From: Anaerotignum faecicola
GTDB taxonomy: Bacteria > Bacillota > Clostridia > Lachnospirales > Anaerotignaceae
Assembly (NCBI GenBank): GCA_024460105.1
Contig: JANFXS010000002.1
Span: forward strand, 186,001-250,000
Length of the DNA stretch: 64,000 nucleotides
Direction: 5' to 3'
The translations under genes and the position numbers were made by a program. Below the pieces are notes generated by a model that saw nothing but the letters and a program-made list of their open reading frames with translations, ran no database searches and was not told the origin of the DNA. The first letter of the stretch is position 1, and the number at the start of each line of letters is the position of its first letter. This document shows positions 17,721 to 25,883 of this stretch, in pieces.

Positions 17721-19877
17721 CTACCGGTCTAATTTATTATCCTCGCCGCCGTCCGTTTCTTCGTCGTCGAAAATGTCGTCGTCAGCCTCTATGTACTTCT
17801 CAGCTTTTTTGTGTTTAATCTTTTTATATATTATCACAGCTATAACTGCCGCCGCTATAACCGCTATAATAGAAATTATTATCGCATTTATGGAAACCGG
17901 CATTTTCTGCCCGCCTTCCATGTTCATATCTTCGCCTTCCATCATCATATCGTCCACCGGAACAGGCGCCGTTCCCGTTATTGTGTATTCAGAAACCTTT
18001 TCGATAACTTTTCCGCTTGGATCATCGTATGAGATCGTCAGTTTAACATTGTTTTCACCCTCGTTTAAAACAGAGAAACTTCCTTCGTAATAACTGCTCT
18101 CTCCCGATTTGCAGTTCCCTATATACACACTTTTCGTTGTCGTATCAATATCGCCTTCAATAACGACTTTTAGATTGCTTAAATCAACTTTTCCCGTATT
18201 ATACAAATCAAAATACAGCGAAACAGGCATTCCAACCTCGGCAGTCGGAGGCATGGCAATTTCACTTGTTTCAACTTTTGTCATCTGCTGTACGTTTATT
18301 CCCAAAAGTTCCGTCGCCGTATATTCGTTTCCTTCTTCGTCCTCATATTCAAAATTTACCGTAAGCGTATATGTCTTAGGCTGCGCATCGGGAACCGTAA
18401 ACAGCCTCATTTGTTTTGTAACCGTTCCTTTTGAAGGTATGGAATCAAAATAAAATGTATTACTGCTGTCAACAGGAGTAAATACGTTTCCTGTGCTTTC
18501 AGTATCCTTTGAAGTTTCTTCCGCCATTGTAAGGAACATTTTAACATTTTTAACATTCTTAACGGCGTGAGTATTCAAAAACGTCATGTAAAGGTCAAAT
18601 TCTTCCCCAGCATTTACAATAATCGGATCTGCTTTATATTCGCTTACGATTATTTTGGGCTTACTTTCCTTTTTGTCCTCATCCTCTTTATCATTATCGG
18701 GATTTGATACGTTTGCTCCCGCATACTGGTTAAACGTAACGGTTTTGCCGTTCTGTTCATATTCAACGGCAAGTTCAACAGTATAATTTCTTGTTACAGA
18801 CGCCCCTGTAGCCGCAAACGTAAAACTCACCGGGCATGAAGCTCCCGGTTCAAGCTTATCAACAGATATTACGCTTGAACTTTTGGGCACAATGTTTCCG
18901 CCCTCGCCGTATTCCTTAGCGGTTACTTTAATATTCTTGGCTTCTGCATCGCCTTTATTGAAAAGTTCAAATGCAACGTCGAAATTCTGATTAACGCCGT
19001 ATACTCCTTCAGGCTCGGCAAGGTTCCTTATTTCAAGTTCGCTCTTCTTTCCGGAAGAACTGCCGCCGACAGAAACGTAGTATTTCTGCGACATCTTATA
19101 TTCCTTATTGTTTTCATCTTTACCGACTATATTAAAAGTAACCGGATAACTTCCCGCCGCCACCTCGGCCCCTGCCGAAAGGTTAAACGAAACTGTTTCC
19201 TGTGTTCCGGCATGAAAGTTCGGAAATTTTTTGCTGCTTTCTCCAACTGCCGAAATCACAGCCGGATCGAGATCCGAAATAGACACTTCAACATCGTAAA
19301 TATTAAGCGGCCCGCGGTTTCTCACAACGGCGCTTATTTTACCGGTTCCCCCGGCTTCAAGGCCGTCAGGTTCCAATGAAAAGTTTTCCAAAAGCATGCT
19401 TCCTTCAGTATTTACATTTTTAACTTTAAAATAAATCGTGGATGTTGAATCATAATTTACCCCGTCTGTATTAAAATACGAAAATTTGATATCCACAGTA
19501 TATGTCTGCGTTGGAGCCGTTTTGTCAACATCCACCAAAAGCGTTATTGTCTGGCTTGCGTTTCCTGAAATGCCAACTATATTTGTTGAACCGCTCTTTG
19601 TCGTTATTTTTAATGGATTATCGGTTATTTCAGCAAATTTGGGCATAAGAACAACGCTTTTTGCAATGCTTGAACTTAAATTTTTAACATTGATGTTAAC
19701 CTCATTAACTTCGCCTGCAACAACGTCAAACACAGGACCGTTCACAATGGTTACGTTAGGCTGGCCTGCCGGCTCCTTATCTTCCTCGTTTTCTTCCGCA
19801 AAAGCGTTAACCATTCCCCCAAACACCATTTGCAGTACAACTAAAAACACCATTAAAGCTTTAAGCTTTTTTCCCAT
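17721..19877 (-). CDS. Membrane-anchored CARDB/S-layer-like extracellular protein
   Basis: A 718-residue protein with a signal peptide (hydrophobic stretch at 6-24, likely cleavage after NAFA near residue 28), a long series of beta-rich modules that repeatedly read as NxGxADxxNVxV-like CARDB/COG1361 domains (for example ELFNKGDAEAKNIKVTAKE near 305), a single C-terminal membrane helix (about 655-675) and a short, very acidic cytoplasmic tail ending in EDNKLDR. It lies between the ATPase and permease genes of an ABC unit, so it probably forms the extracellular part of that complex, in the place a MacA adaptor holds in Gram-negatives. The function is inferred from position. Confidence 0.8.
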   Translation of the reverse strand: MGKKLKALMVFLVVLQMVFGGMVNAFAEENEEDKEPAGQPNVTIVNGPVFDVVAGEVNEVNINVKNLSSSIAKSVVLMPKFAEITDNPLKITTKSGSTNIVGISGNASQTITLLVDVDKTAPTQTYTVDIKFSYFNTDGVNYDSTSTIYFKVKNVNTEGSMLLENFSLEPDGLEAGGTGKISAVVRNRGPLNIYDVEVSISDLDPAVISAVGESSKKFPNFHAGTQETVSFNLSAGAEVAAGSYPVTFNIVGKDENNKEYKMSQKYYVSVGGSSSGKKSELEIRNLAEPEGVYGVNQNFDVAFELFNKGDAEAKNIKVTAKEYGEGGNIVPKSSSVISVDKLEPGASCPVSFTFAATGASVTRNYTVELAVEYEQNGKTVTFNQYAGANVSNPDNDKEDEDKKESKPKIIVSEYKADPIIVNAGEEFDLYMTFLNTHAVKNVKNVKMFLTMAEETSKDTESTGNVFTPVDSSNTFYFDSIPSKGTVTKQMRLFTVPDAQPKTYTLTVNFEYEDEEGNEYTATELLGINVQQMTKVETSEIAMPPTAEVGMPVSLYFDLYNTGKVDLSNLKVVIEGDIDTTTKSVYIGNCKSGESSYYEGSFSVLNEGENNVKLTISYDDPSGKVIEKVSEYTITGTAPVPVDDMMMEGEDMNMEGGQKMPVSINAIIISIIAVIAAAVIAVIIYKKIKHKKAEKYIEADDDIFDDEETDGGEDNKLDR

Positions 19878-19898
19878 CTTTATTCCCCCGTCCTTTTT

Positions 19899-20633
19899 CT
19901 ACTGATGAATTCCTGCAAGTTCACTGCTGTTGACAACACGGTTTTCATTTACCTTAATATTATCTACTTTGCCGTCCATAAGATGGATTATACGGTCTGC
20001 ATAAACAGATATTTCCAAATCATGGGTTACGATAATAACCGTCTGACGGTTTTTCTGGGCCAAGTCCATCATCAAATCCATCATTTGGTAAGTCGTTTTA
20101 GTATCAAGGTTTCCCGTCGGCTCGTCGGCAAAAACAACCTGCGGGTTATTTACAAAAGCCCTTGCTATGGAAACCCTTTGCTGCTGCCCGCCGCTCATCT
20201 GCGACGGCTTATGGTTCGCCCTGTCCTCAAGCCCCACGGCTTTAAGCATCTCCATCGCCCGTTCCTTCCTCTCTTTAACGGGCACTTTTTTAAATATAAG
20301 GGGCAGCGTAACGTTTTCAAGCGCCGTCAACGTCCCCAAAAGGTTGTACGACTGGAACACAAACCCAATATATTCCTGCCTGAATTTTGCAAGCTGATCT
20401 TCATTCATTCGTTCAATATGTTTTTTATGTATAATTATTTCGCCTTTAGTTGGCTTTTCAAGGCCTGAAATCAAGTTTAAAAGAGTGCTTTTGCCAGAAC
20501 CGGAAGTCCCAAGCAAGCAACATATTTCACCTTTAATAAAATTCAAAGAAACATTATTTATAGCGACAATTTTTTCATCGCCCATTCTGTAAACCTTTCT
20601 TAATTTATTGATCCTGATTACGTCTTCACCCAA
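19899..20633 (-). CDS. ABC transporter ATP-binding protein, MacB/LolD type
   Basis: ATPase of the ABC unit. It has Walker A GTSGSGKST near residue 42, a Q-loop in FVFQSYNLLGTLTALENV, the signature MSGGQQQRVSIARA near 143, Walker B VVFADEPTGNLD near 162 and a switch His in VTHD. This is the LolD/MacB/YtrE subgroup. I prefer a TTG start at 20633 because GAAGGGAGGGG sits 7 bases upstream of it; the in-frame ATG at 20651 lies before that site and has no ribosome site of its own. If the ATG is used the protein gains six residues. First gene of the three-gene operon. Confidence 0.88.
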   Translation of the reverse strand: MGEDVIRINKLRKVYRMGDEKIVAINNVSLNFIKGEICCLLGTSGSGKSTLLNLISGLEKPTKGEIIIHKKHIERMNEDQLAKFRQEYIGFVFQSYNLLGTLTALENVTLPLIFKKVPVKERKERAMEMLKAVGLEDRANHKPSQMSGGQQQRVSIARAFVNNPQVVFADEPTGNLDTKTTYQMMDLMMDLAQKNRQTVIIVTHDLEISVYADRIIHLMDGKVDNIKVNENRVVNSSELAGIHQ

Positions 20634-20818
20634 TAGTACCCCTCCCTTCATTATATATTAGACAATCGAAAACAATATTTTGTTTCAAATAAATCGAAAA
20701 TATTTTATTTTACTTTATCATATAGCGGACATTCTTTCTACCAGAAATATATTAATTAATTATTACTTTTTTCTTAAAAGAAATTGGCCGCTGTACAAAG
20801 ACTTTTGTTCTTTTCTTA

Positions 20819-20847
20819 TTGAATTTATATTCCTTATGGGTTATAAT
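20819..20847 (+). promoter_or_regulatory. Promoter of apgM
   Basis: TTGAAT (20819-20824) and TATAAT (20842-20847) are separated by 17 bases, 50 bases upstream of the start codon. An AAAAGGAG ribosome site follows. Confidence 0.75.
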
Positions 20848-20896
20848 TTTCCTAAAATAAATAAGGTTAAATTTTATATCAAAAGGAGAAATTAAT

Positions 20897-22093
20897 ATGA
20901 AATATATCGTTATGCTCTGCGACGGCATGGCCGGATATCCGCTTGAAAGCCTTGGAAACAAAACTACAATGATGAAAGCTTATAAACCTAACATGGACAG
21001 GATGGCAAAAACTTCTACAATGGGCCTTGTAAAAACCGTGCCTGACAGCCTATCTCCAGGAAGCGACGTAGCAAACCTTGCCGCAATGGGGTTCGACGCA
21101 ACCGAATGTTACACAGGCCGTTCGCCGCTTGAAGCAGTAAGCATAGGCATTGACATGGCAAAAACGGATATTGCATTCAGATGCAATCTTGTTACGCTTT
21201 CCGATGATGAAAAATACGCCGAAAAAACAATGAAAGACTACAGCAGCCAGGAAATAACCACCGCCGAAGCGGCTGAACTTATATCGGCAGTAAACGATGC
21301 ATTTAAAACCGACGAAATAGAATTTTTTGCCGGCATAAGCTACAGGCACTGTATGATATGGCATAACGGCCCATGCGGCCTTGGGCTCACGCCTCCCCAT
21401 GATATTTCCGATAGGAAAATAACCGATTACGTTCCTAAAAACGGCAGGCTGTTTGAGCTTATGAGCAAAAGCTATGACATACTTAAAGATCATCCTATAA
21501 ACAAGTCAAGGAGCAGCCGCGGCCTAAATCCGGCAAATTCAATATGGCTCTGGGGCGAAGGTACAAAGCCTGAAATTCCTAATTTCAAAGAAATACGCGG
21601 CCTTAACGGCTCCGTCATATCAGCCGTGGATCTCATTAAGGGCATAGGCATTTCAACAGGATTTAATGTTGTTGAAGTTGAAGGGGCAACCGGCAATATA
21701 AACACCAGCTTTGAAAATAAATGCCTAGCCGCGCTAAACGAGCTTAAAAACGGCGCAGACTATGTATATATACATGTTGAAGCTCCGGACGAATGCGGCC
21801 ACCGCGGAGAAATCGAAAATAAAATAAAATCAATAGAATACATTGACGGACAAATAATAGGGCCTCTCACAAAACAGCTTGAAAACATGGGCGAAGAATA
21901 TACAATCCTTATAATGCCCGACCACCCGACGCCTATAGCCACAAAAACCCATGCGAGAGACGCCGTTCCGTTTATGATTTACAGAAGCGGCGCGCCGGTA
22001 AACGGGCGCGACAAATTCGATGAGGAAGAGGCAAAACTTACAAACATATATTTTAAAAACGGACTGGAACTTTATAAAGAATTTTTAAAATGA
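20897..22093 (+). CDS. apgM: 2,3-bisphosphoglycerate-independent phosphoglycerate mutase, ApgM type
   Basis: Interconverts 3- and 2-phosphoglycerate in glycolysis. The 398-residue protein belongs to the alkaline-phosphatase superfamily: the N-terminal LCDGMAG metal site, SLSPGSDVANLAAMGFD (residues about 50-67, with the phospho-acceptor Ser), the HVEAPDECGHRGE block near 294 and MPDHPTP near 338. The 400-residue length and lack of the inserted domain identify the archaeal-type ApgM rather than the 510-residue GpmI. Some homologues act as homoserine kinase-like or phosphonopyruvate decarboxylase-like enzymes, but the match is to the mutase. Single gene with its own promoter and terminator. Confidence 0.88.
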   Translation: MKYIVMLCDGMAGYPLESLGNKTTMMKAYKPNMDRMAKTSTMGLVKTVPDSLSPGSDVANLAAMGFDATECYTGRSPLEAVSIGIDMAKTDIAFRCNLVTLSDDEKYAEKTMKDYSSQEITTAEAAELISAVNDAFKTDEIEFFAGISYRHCMIWHNGPCGLGLTPPHDISDRKITDYVPKNGRLFELMSKSYDILKDHPINKSRSSRGLNPANSIWLWGEGTKPEIPNFKEIRGLNGSVISAVDLIKGIGISTGFNVVEVEGATGNINTSFENKCLAALNELKNGADYVYIHVEAPDECGHRGEIENKIKSIEYIDGQIIGPLTKQLENMGEEYTILIMPDHPTPIATKTHARDAVPFMIYRSGAPVNGRDKFDEEEAKLTNIYFKNGLELYKEFLK

Positions 22094-22127
22094 GTGTAAT
22101 ATTTTGTGAAAAAAGTTATTTCAGTAC

Positions 22128-22162
22128 GCGGCAAAAGCCAAACTGAAAAAAACTTTTGCCGC
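22128..22162 (+). terminator. Hairpin after apgM
   Basis: GCGGCAAAAG and CTTTTGCCGC make a perfect 10-bp stem around a 15-base A-rich loop, 35 bases after the apgM stop. The T-run after it is weak, so termination is likely but not certain. Confidence 0.6.
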
Positions 22163-22387
22163 TTCACTGTGTTATTATTAAAACCATTGATTTTAATGCA
22201 AAAAAATATTAAAACGCGCGGTCTTACCGCATAAAAACAATATCATGATATTTATTTTTATTGTAAAAAGTAATAAAATAAGATAAAAAAATAACAAAAA
22301 AGATAAATATTTAACAAATAAATGCTTTCTGATTTATCACATTCAGCATGTTCCAACGGCAATTTGTATACTTTGCCCATAAATAAA

Positions 22388-22430
22388 ATGGGTTGCTCCT
22401 ATTGATTTTTAACCCATAAAAGGATATAAT
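22388..22430 (+). promoter_or_regulatory. Promoter of the hydroxyacyl-CoA dehydratase operon
   Basis: TTGATT (22402-22407) and TATAAT (22425-22430) are 17 bases apart. An inverted repeat ATGGGTT (22388-22394) / AACCCAT (22411-22417) straddles the -35 and enters the spacer. A second one, ATAACA-AAA-TGTTAT (22484-22498), lies in the 128-base leader. Either could bind a regulator (a redox sensor such as Rex would make sense, but neither matches its consensus well). The rest of the 465-base gap from 22094 is AT-rich with no gene. Confidence 0.65.
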
Positions 22431-22558
22431 AAATTTTGTATAGATTATATTAAATACGGTTATTTTATAACATAGTTAATTGGATAACAAAATGTTATAT
22501 TTTGTCGTAAAATTCGGTAAGAAAAATACATTAAATGTAAAACTAAGGAGGTGTCTTA

Positions 22559-23347
22559 ATGTATTCTATGGGAATTGATATCGGTTCCGCTTCATCGAAA
22601 GTCGTTATACTTAAAGACGGAACCGATATCGTTGCTGCCAGTGTTATACAGTTCGGCACAGGTTCATCGGGCCCGCAAAGGGCTCTGGAAGATGCGTTAA
22701 AAACAAGCGGCCTTGAGCTTGGCGACATGTCAAAAATCGTTGCCACAGGCTACGGAAGGTTTGCTTTTGAAAAAGCGGATAAACAAATAAGCGAAATAAG
22801 CTGCCATGCCAAAGGTATTTTTCACCTCGTACCAACAGCAAGAACTATAATAGATATAGGCGGCCAGGATGCCAAGGCTATACGCCTTGACGCAAGGGGC
22901 GCCGTAAGCCAGTTCTTTATGAACGACAAATGCGCCGCCGGCACCGGTCGCTTTCTTGACGTTATGGCAAGGGTGCTTGAAATAAATATTGATGAAATGG
23001 CGGATTACGACAGCCGTGCGACAGAAGTTGTCAGCGTAAGCAGCACATGCACTGTTTTTGCGGAGTCAGAAGTTATTTCACATTTATCAAACGGGGTTTC
23101 TAAAGAAAATATAATTGCGGGAGTCCATGCGTCAGTAGCCAGCAAAGCCTGCGGCCTAGCATATAGGACAGGCCTTGAAAACGACGTTGTAATGGGCGGC
23201 GGCGTCGCTCAGAATGCAGGCGTTGTAAAAGCGATAAGCCGCGAGCTTAAACGCCCCGTAATAGTCGCGCCTAACCCACAGATTACAGGCGCTTTGGGAG
23301 CCGCATTATTTGCTTATGACGAAGCAAAAAAATCAAATACTAAATAA
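22559..23347 (+). CDS. 2-hydroxyacyl-CoA dehydratase activator (archerase)
   Basis: ATP-driven one-electron donor that activates the dehydratase encoded next to it. The 262-residue ASKHA-fold protein has the phosphate-binding loops GIDIGSASSKVV (residues 5-16) and IDIGGQDAKAI near 98-108, and the two cysteines that hold a single [4Fe-4S] cluster between two subunits: Cys125 in NDKCAAGTGRF and Cys164 in SSTCTVFAESE, nearly the same positions as in HgdC. GGGVAQNAGVV near 217 completes the fold. It is the first gene of the operon behind a strong AAGGAGGTG site. Equivalent to HgdC/LcdC/HadI/FldI; which one depends on the partner. Confidence 0.93.
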   Translation: MYSMGIDIGSASSKVVILKDGTDIVAASVIQFGTGSSGPQRALEDALKTSGLELGDMSKIVATGYGRFAFEKADKQISEISCHAKGIFHLVPTARTIIDIGGQDAKAIRLDARGAVSQFFMNDKCAAGTGRFLDVMARVLEINIDEMADYDSRATEVVSVSSTCTVFAESEVISHLSNGVSKENIIAGVHASVASKACGLAYRTGLENDVVMGGGVAQNAGVVKAISRELKRPVIVAPNPQITGALGAALFAYDEAKKSNTK

Positions 23348-23363
23348 GGAAAGAGGGATTGTA

Positions 23364-24629
23364 ATGACTGAAACAGAAGGTATGACTTCAAAACAAAAAT
23401 TGGCATACTATCAGGACAAACTTTATCAGGATGCGATGAATGCAAGAAGCAAAGGCGAACTTGTATGCTGGTCTTCTTCTATTGCCCCAAGCGAATTTTG
23501 CGAAGTTATGGGCATACACATGATTTATCCTGAAAACCATGCCGCGGCCGTCGGTGCAAAGCACGGCGCGCTCGATATGATTGAGATCGCCGAAAGGAAA
23601 GGCTATTCCCTTGACATCTGCTCCTATGCGAGGATCAACCTTGCATATATGGATCTGCTTGTTGAGCAGGCAAAAACAGGCGTTACTCCTGAAGCGCTCG
23701 AAAACTGTCCGGCTCCTAAGATCCCACTGCCGGATGTTATAATCACATGCAACAACATCTGCAATACCCTTCTTAAATGGTATGAAAATATCGCTGTGGA
23801 ACTCAATATCCCTTACATTATAATTGACGTTCCTTATGTACACACATGGCCTATACCTGAATATACAAAAACCTACATTGTAGATCAGTTTGATTACGCT
23901 ATCAAACAGCTTGAAGAGCTTACAGGCAAAAAATTTGACTATGATAAATTTGTCGAAGTTCAAAAACAGGTTCAGCGTTCAGTTCATGAATGGGACAGGG
24001 CTATGGGCATGGCCGCTACCGTTCCGTCGCCCCTTAACGGCTTCGACATGTTCAACTTTATGGCCCTTATCGTTTGCGCAAGAGCTAAATATGCCGCTGA
24101 AGACACATTCAGAACCCTTGCCGAAGAGCTCGAAGCCAAAGCTGCACGAGGCGAAGACGCATTCAAAGGCGGAGAAAAATATCGTATTGCATGGGAAGGC
24201 ATTGCATGCTGGCCATACCTTTCGCATACATACAAATCGCTTAAATCCCTTGGCTGCAACATGGTAGGATCTACGTATCCTGGAGCATGGAGCATCCATT
24301 ATGAAGTCGGCGATTTGCGCGAAATGGCTGTCGGCTACTGCAAGATGTACTCCAATACATGCCTTGAAAACAAAGTTAATGTTATCAGCGACGTGCTTAC
24401 AAGCACAAATTCAACAGGTATCGCTTACCACCTTAACAGAAGCTGCAAGCTTATGAGTTTCCTCAATGTTGAAACAGCCGAAATAGTTAAGGAGAGGACA
24501 GGCGTGCCGTATGTAAGCTTCGACGGCGACCAGACAGATCCTCGTAACTTCTCGCCTGCACAGTTTGACACACGAGTTCAGGCTTTGGCTGAAATTATGG
24601 AGCAGAACAAAGCTGCCCAGTCTAACTAA
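23364..24629 (+). CDS. 2-hydroxyacyl-CoA dehydratase, alpha subunit (lactoyl-CoA dehydratase-like)
   Basis: Large subunit of a radical (ketyl) dehydratase that removes water from an (R)-2-hydroxyacyl-CoA. The 421-residue protein has the family's cluster-binding cysteine regions: VCWSSSIAPSEFCEVMG near 35, ITCNNICNTLLKWYEN near 133 and HLNRSCKLMSFLN near 365, plus FDGDQTDPRNFSPAQ near 391. From memory of the families, it lacks the roughly 60-residue insertion of HgdA and is closest to the lactoyl-CoA dehydratase subunit of A. propionicum. The start at 23364 has GAGGGATT upstream; an earlier in-frame start would overlap the activator gene. Substrate assignment is inference. Confidence 0.88.
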   Translation: MTETEGMTSKQKLAYYQDKLYQDAMNARSKGELVCWSSSIAPSEFCEVMGIHMIYPENHAAAVGAKHGALDMIEIAERKGYSLDICSYARINLAYMDLLVEQAKTGVTPEALENCPAPKIPLPDVIITCNNICNTLLKWYENIAVELNIPYIIIDVPYVHTWPIPEYTKTYIVDQFDYAIKQLEELTGKKFDYDKFVEVQKQVQRSVHEWDRAMGMAATVPSPLNGFDMFNFMALIVCARAKYAAEDTFRTLAEELEAKAARGEDAFKGGEKYRIAWEGIACWPYLSHTYKSLKSLGCNMVGSTYPGAWSIHYEVGDLREMAVGYCKMYSNTCLENKVNVISDVLTSTNSTGIAYHLNRSCKLMSFLNVETAEIVKERTGVPYVSFDGDQTDPRNFSPAQFDTRVQALAEIMEQNKAAQSN

Positions 24630-24641
24630 GGAGGCGTTAAA

Positions 24642-25763
24642 ATGAGTAAAGCAGATACTATAATATCAAATTTAAAAGCACTTTCAGATAATCCTAAAAA
24701 AGCCGTTGAAGATTTTATGTCCAAAACAGGCAAAAAAGCAGTCGGCGTACTTCCCGTATATGCTCCTGAAGAAATCATATACGCTGCCGGCGTGCTTCCC
24801 GTCGGCTGTTGGGGTAAAGCACAGAAAACAATTTCAAAAGCCAACACATATCTTCCGGCATTTGCATGCTCAATAATGCAGTCCGTAATGGAAATGGAAA
24901 TCGACGGCGTGTACGACATTCTTTCAGCCGTTGTAATTTCTTCTCCTTGCGACACATTAAAATGTATGGGACAAAAATGGAAAGGCGCTTCACCTGTAAT
25001 ACAGTTTGTTCATCCTCAAAACAGGAATCTGCCTTCCGCTAACGACTTCCTTGTTGAAGAATATAAACTCATACGTTCAAAACTTGAAAACATACTCGGC
25101 GTAAAAATTACCAATGAAGCTATAAACGCCGCTATAGACGTTTACAACGAAAACCGCAAAGTTATGCGCGAATTTACCGAAATTGCAGGCGACTATTCCA
25201 AAACAATAACTCCCGCAAAACGCCATGCGGTTATTAAATCCAGGTTCTTTATGGATAAGGCAGAACATACTGCTGTTGTGAAGGAGCTTATTGCAGAGCT
25301 TAAAGCAATGCCAAAAGAGCCTGCTGAAGGCAAAAAAGTAATTCTCACAGGTATCACTGCCGAGCCTGACTCAATGCTTGATATATTTGAAGAATTCGGC
25401 CTTACGGTTGTTGCCGACGACCTTGCTCAGGAATCAAGGCAGTTCCGCGTTGACGTTCCGGATGGCGAAGAACCTCTTATGCGCCTTGCAAAACAATGGC
25501 AGAATATGTACGGCTGTTCCCTCGCTACAGACCGTGACAAAGTAAGAGGGCCAATGCTTATTGATATGGTTAAAAAGACCGGAGCCGACGCCGTAATCGT
25601 ATGCATGATGAAATTCTGCGATCCGGAAGAATTTGACTACCCAATCTATTATCAGCAGTTTAATAACGAGGGTATAAGGAGCCTTATGATAGAGGTAGAC
25701 CAGCAGGCAGGTTCAATGGAACAGCTTAGGACAAGGGTTCAAAGCTTTGTTGAAATGTTTTAA
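24642..25763 (+). CDS. 2-hydroxyacyl-CoA dehydratase, beta subunit (lactoyl-CoA dehydratase-like)
   Basis: Second subunit of the dehydratase, 373 residues. It has VGVLPVYAPEEIIYAAG near residue 30, the cysteine pair region SSPCDTLKCMGQKWKG near 105, and the C-terminal MMKFCDPEEFDYP and LMIEVDQQAGSMEQ blocks near 325-360 that mark HgdB/LcdB/FldC-type subunits and carry the second Fe-S cluster. It begins 12 bases after the alpha subunit stop with an AGGAGG site, as expected for a heterodimer. No acryloyl-CoA reductase or electron-transfer flavoprotein genes follow, so the fate of the enoyl-CoA cannot be read from this window. Confidence 0.88.
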   Translation: MSKADTIISNLKALSDNPKKAVEDFMSKTGKKAVGVLPVYAPEEIIYAAGVLPVGCWGKAQKTISKANTYLPAFACSIMQSVMEMEIDGVYDILSAVVISSPCDTLKCMGQKWKGASPVIQFVHPQNRNLPSANDFLVEEYKLIRSKLENILGVKITNEAINAAIDVYNENRKVMREFTEIAGDYSKTITPAKRHAVIKSRFFMDKAEHTAVVKELIAELKAMPKEPAEGKKVILTGITAEPDSMLDIFEEFGLTVVADDLAQESRQFRVDVPDGEEPLMRLAKQWQNMYGCSLATDRDKVRGPMLIDMVKKTGADAVIVCMMKFCDPEEFDYPIYYQQFNNEGIRSLMIEVDQQAGSMEQLRTRVQSFVEMF

Positions 25764-25781
25764 TATAAAAAGTTCATGTTT

Positions 25782-25805
25782 CCGGGGAAATTAAAGTTTC
25801 CCCGG
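25782..25805 (+). terminator. Hairpin between the dehydratase and CoA-transferase genes
   Basis: CCGGGGAAA and TTTCCCCGG form a 9-bp perfect stem with a 6-base loop followed by TTTTAAAGG. It probably reduces or stops read-through from the dehydratase genes into the CoA-transferase 78 bases further on. A TTGACT at 25821 could be the -35 of a separate promoter, but no good -10 follows it. Confidence 0.65.
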
Positions 25806-25883
25806 TTTTAAAGGCAGATATTGACTGCCTTAATATTGATATTTCAAATAGCTTTTTATTTATTAAAAGGGAGGAATATTACA

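Noticed and set aside
22484-22498. Rex-binding site before the dehydratase operon
   Set aside because: ATAACA-AAA-TGTTAT is palindromic but too far from the TTGTTAA-N4-TTAACAA type consensus to name it.
23388-23963. 191-codon open frame opposite the dehydratase alpha subunit
   Set aside because: Shadow frame; the opposite strand encodes a conserved protein over the whole length.
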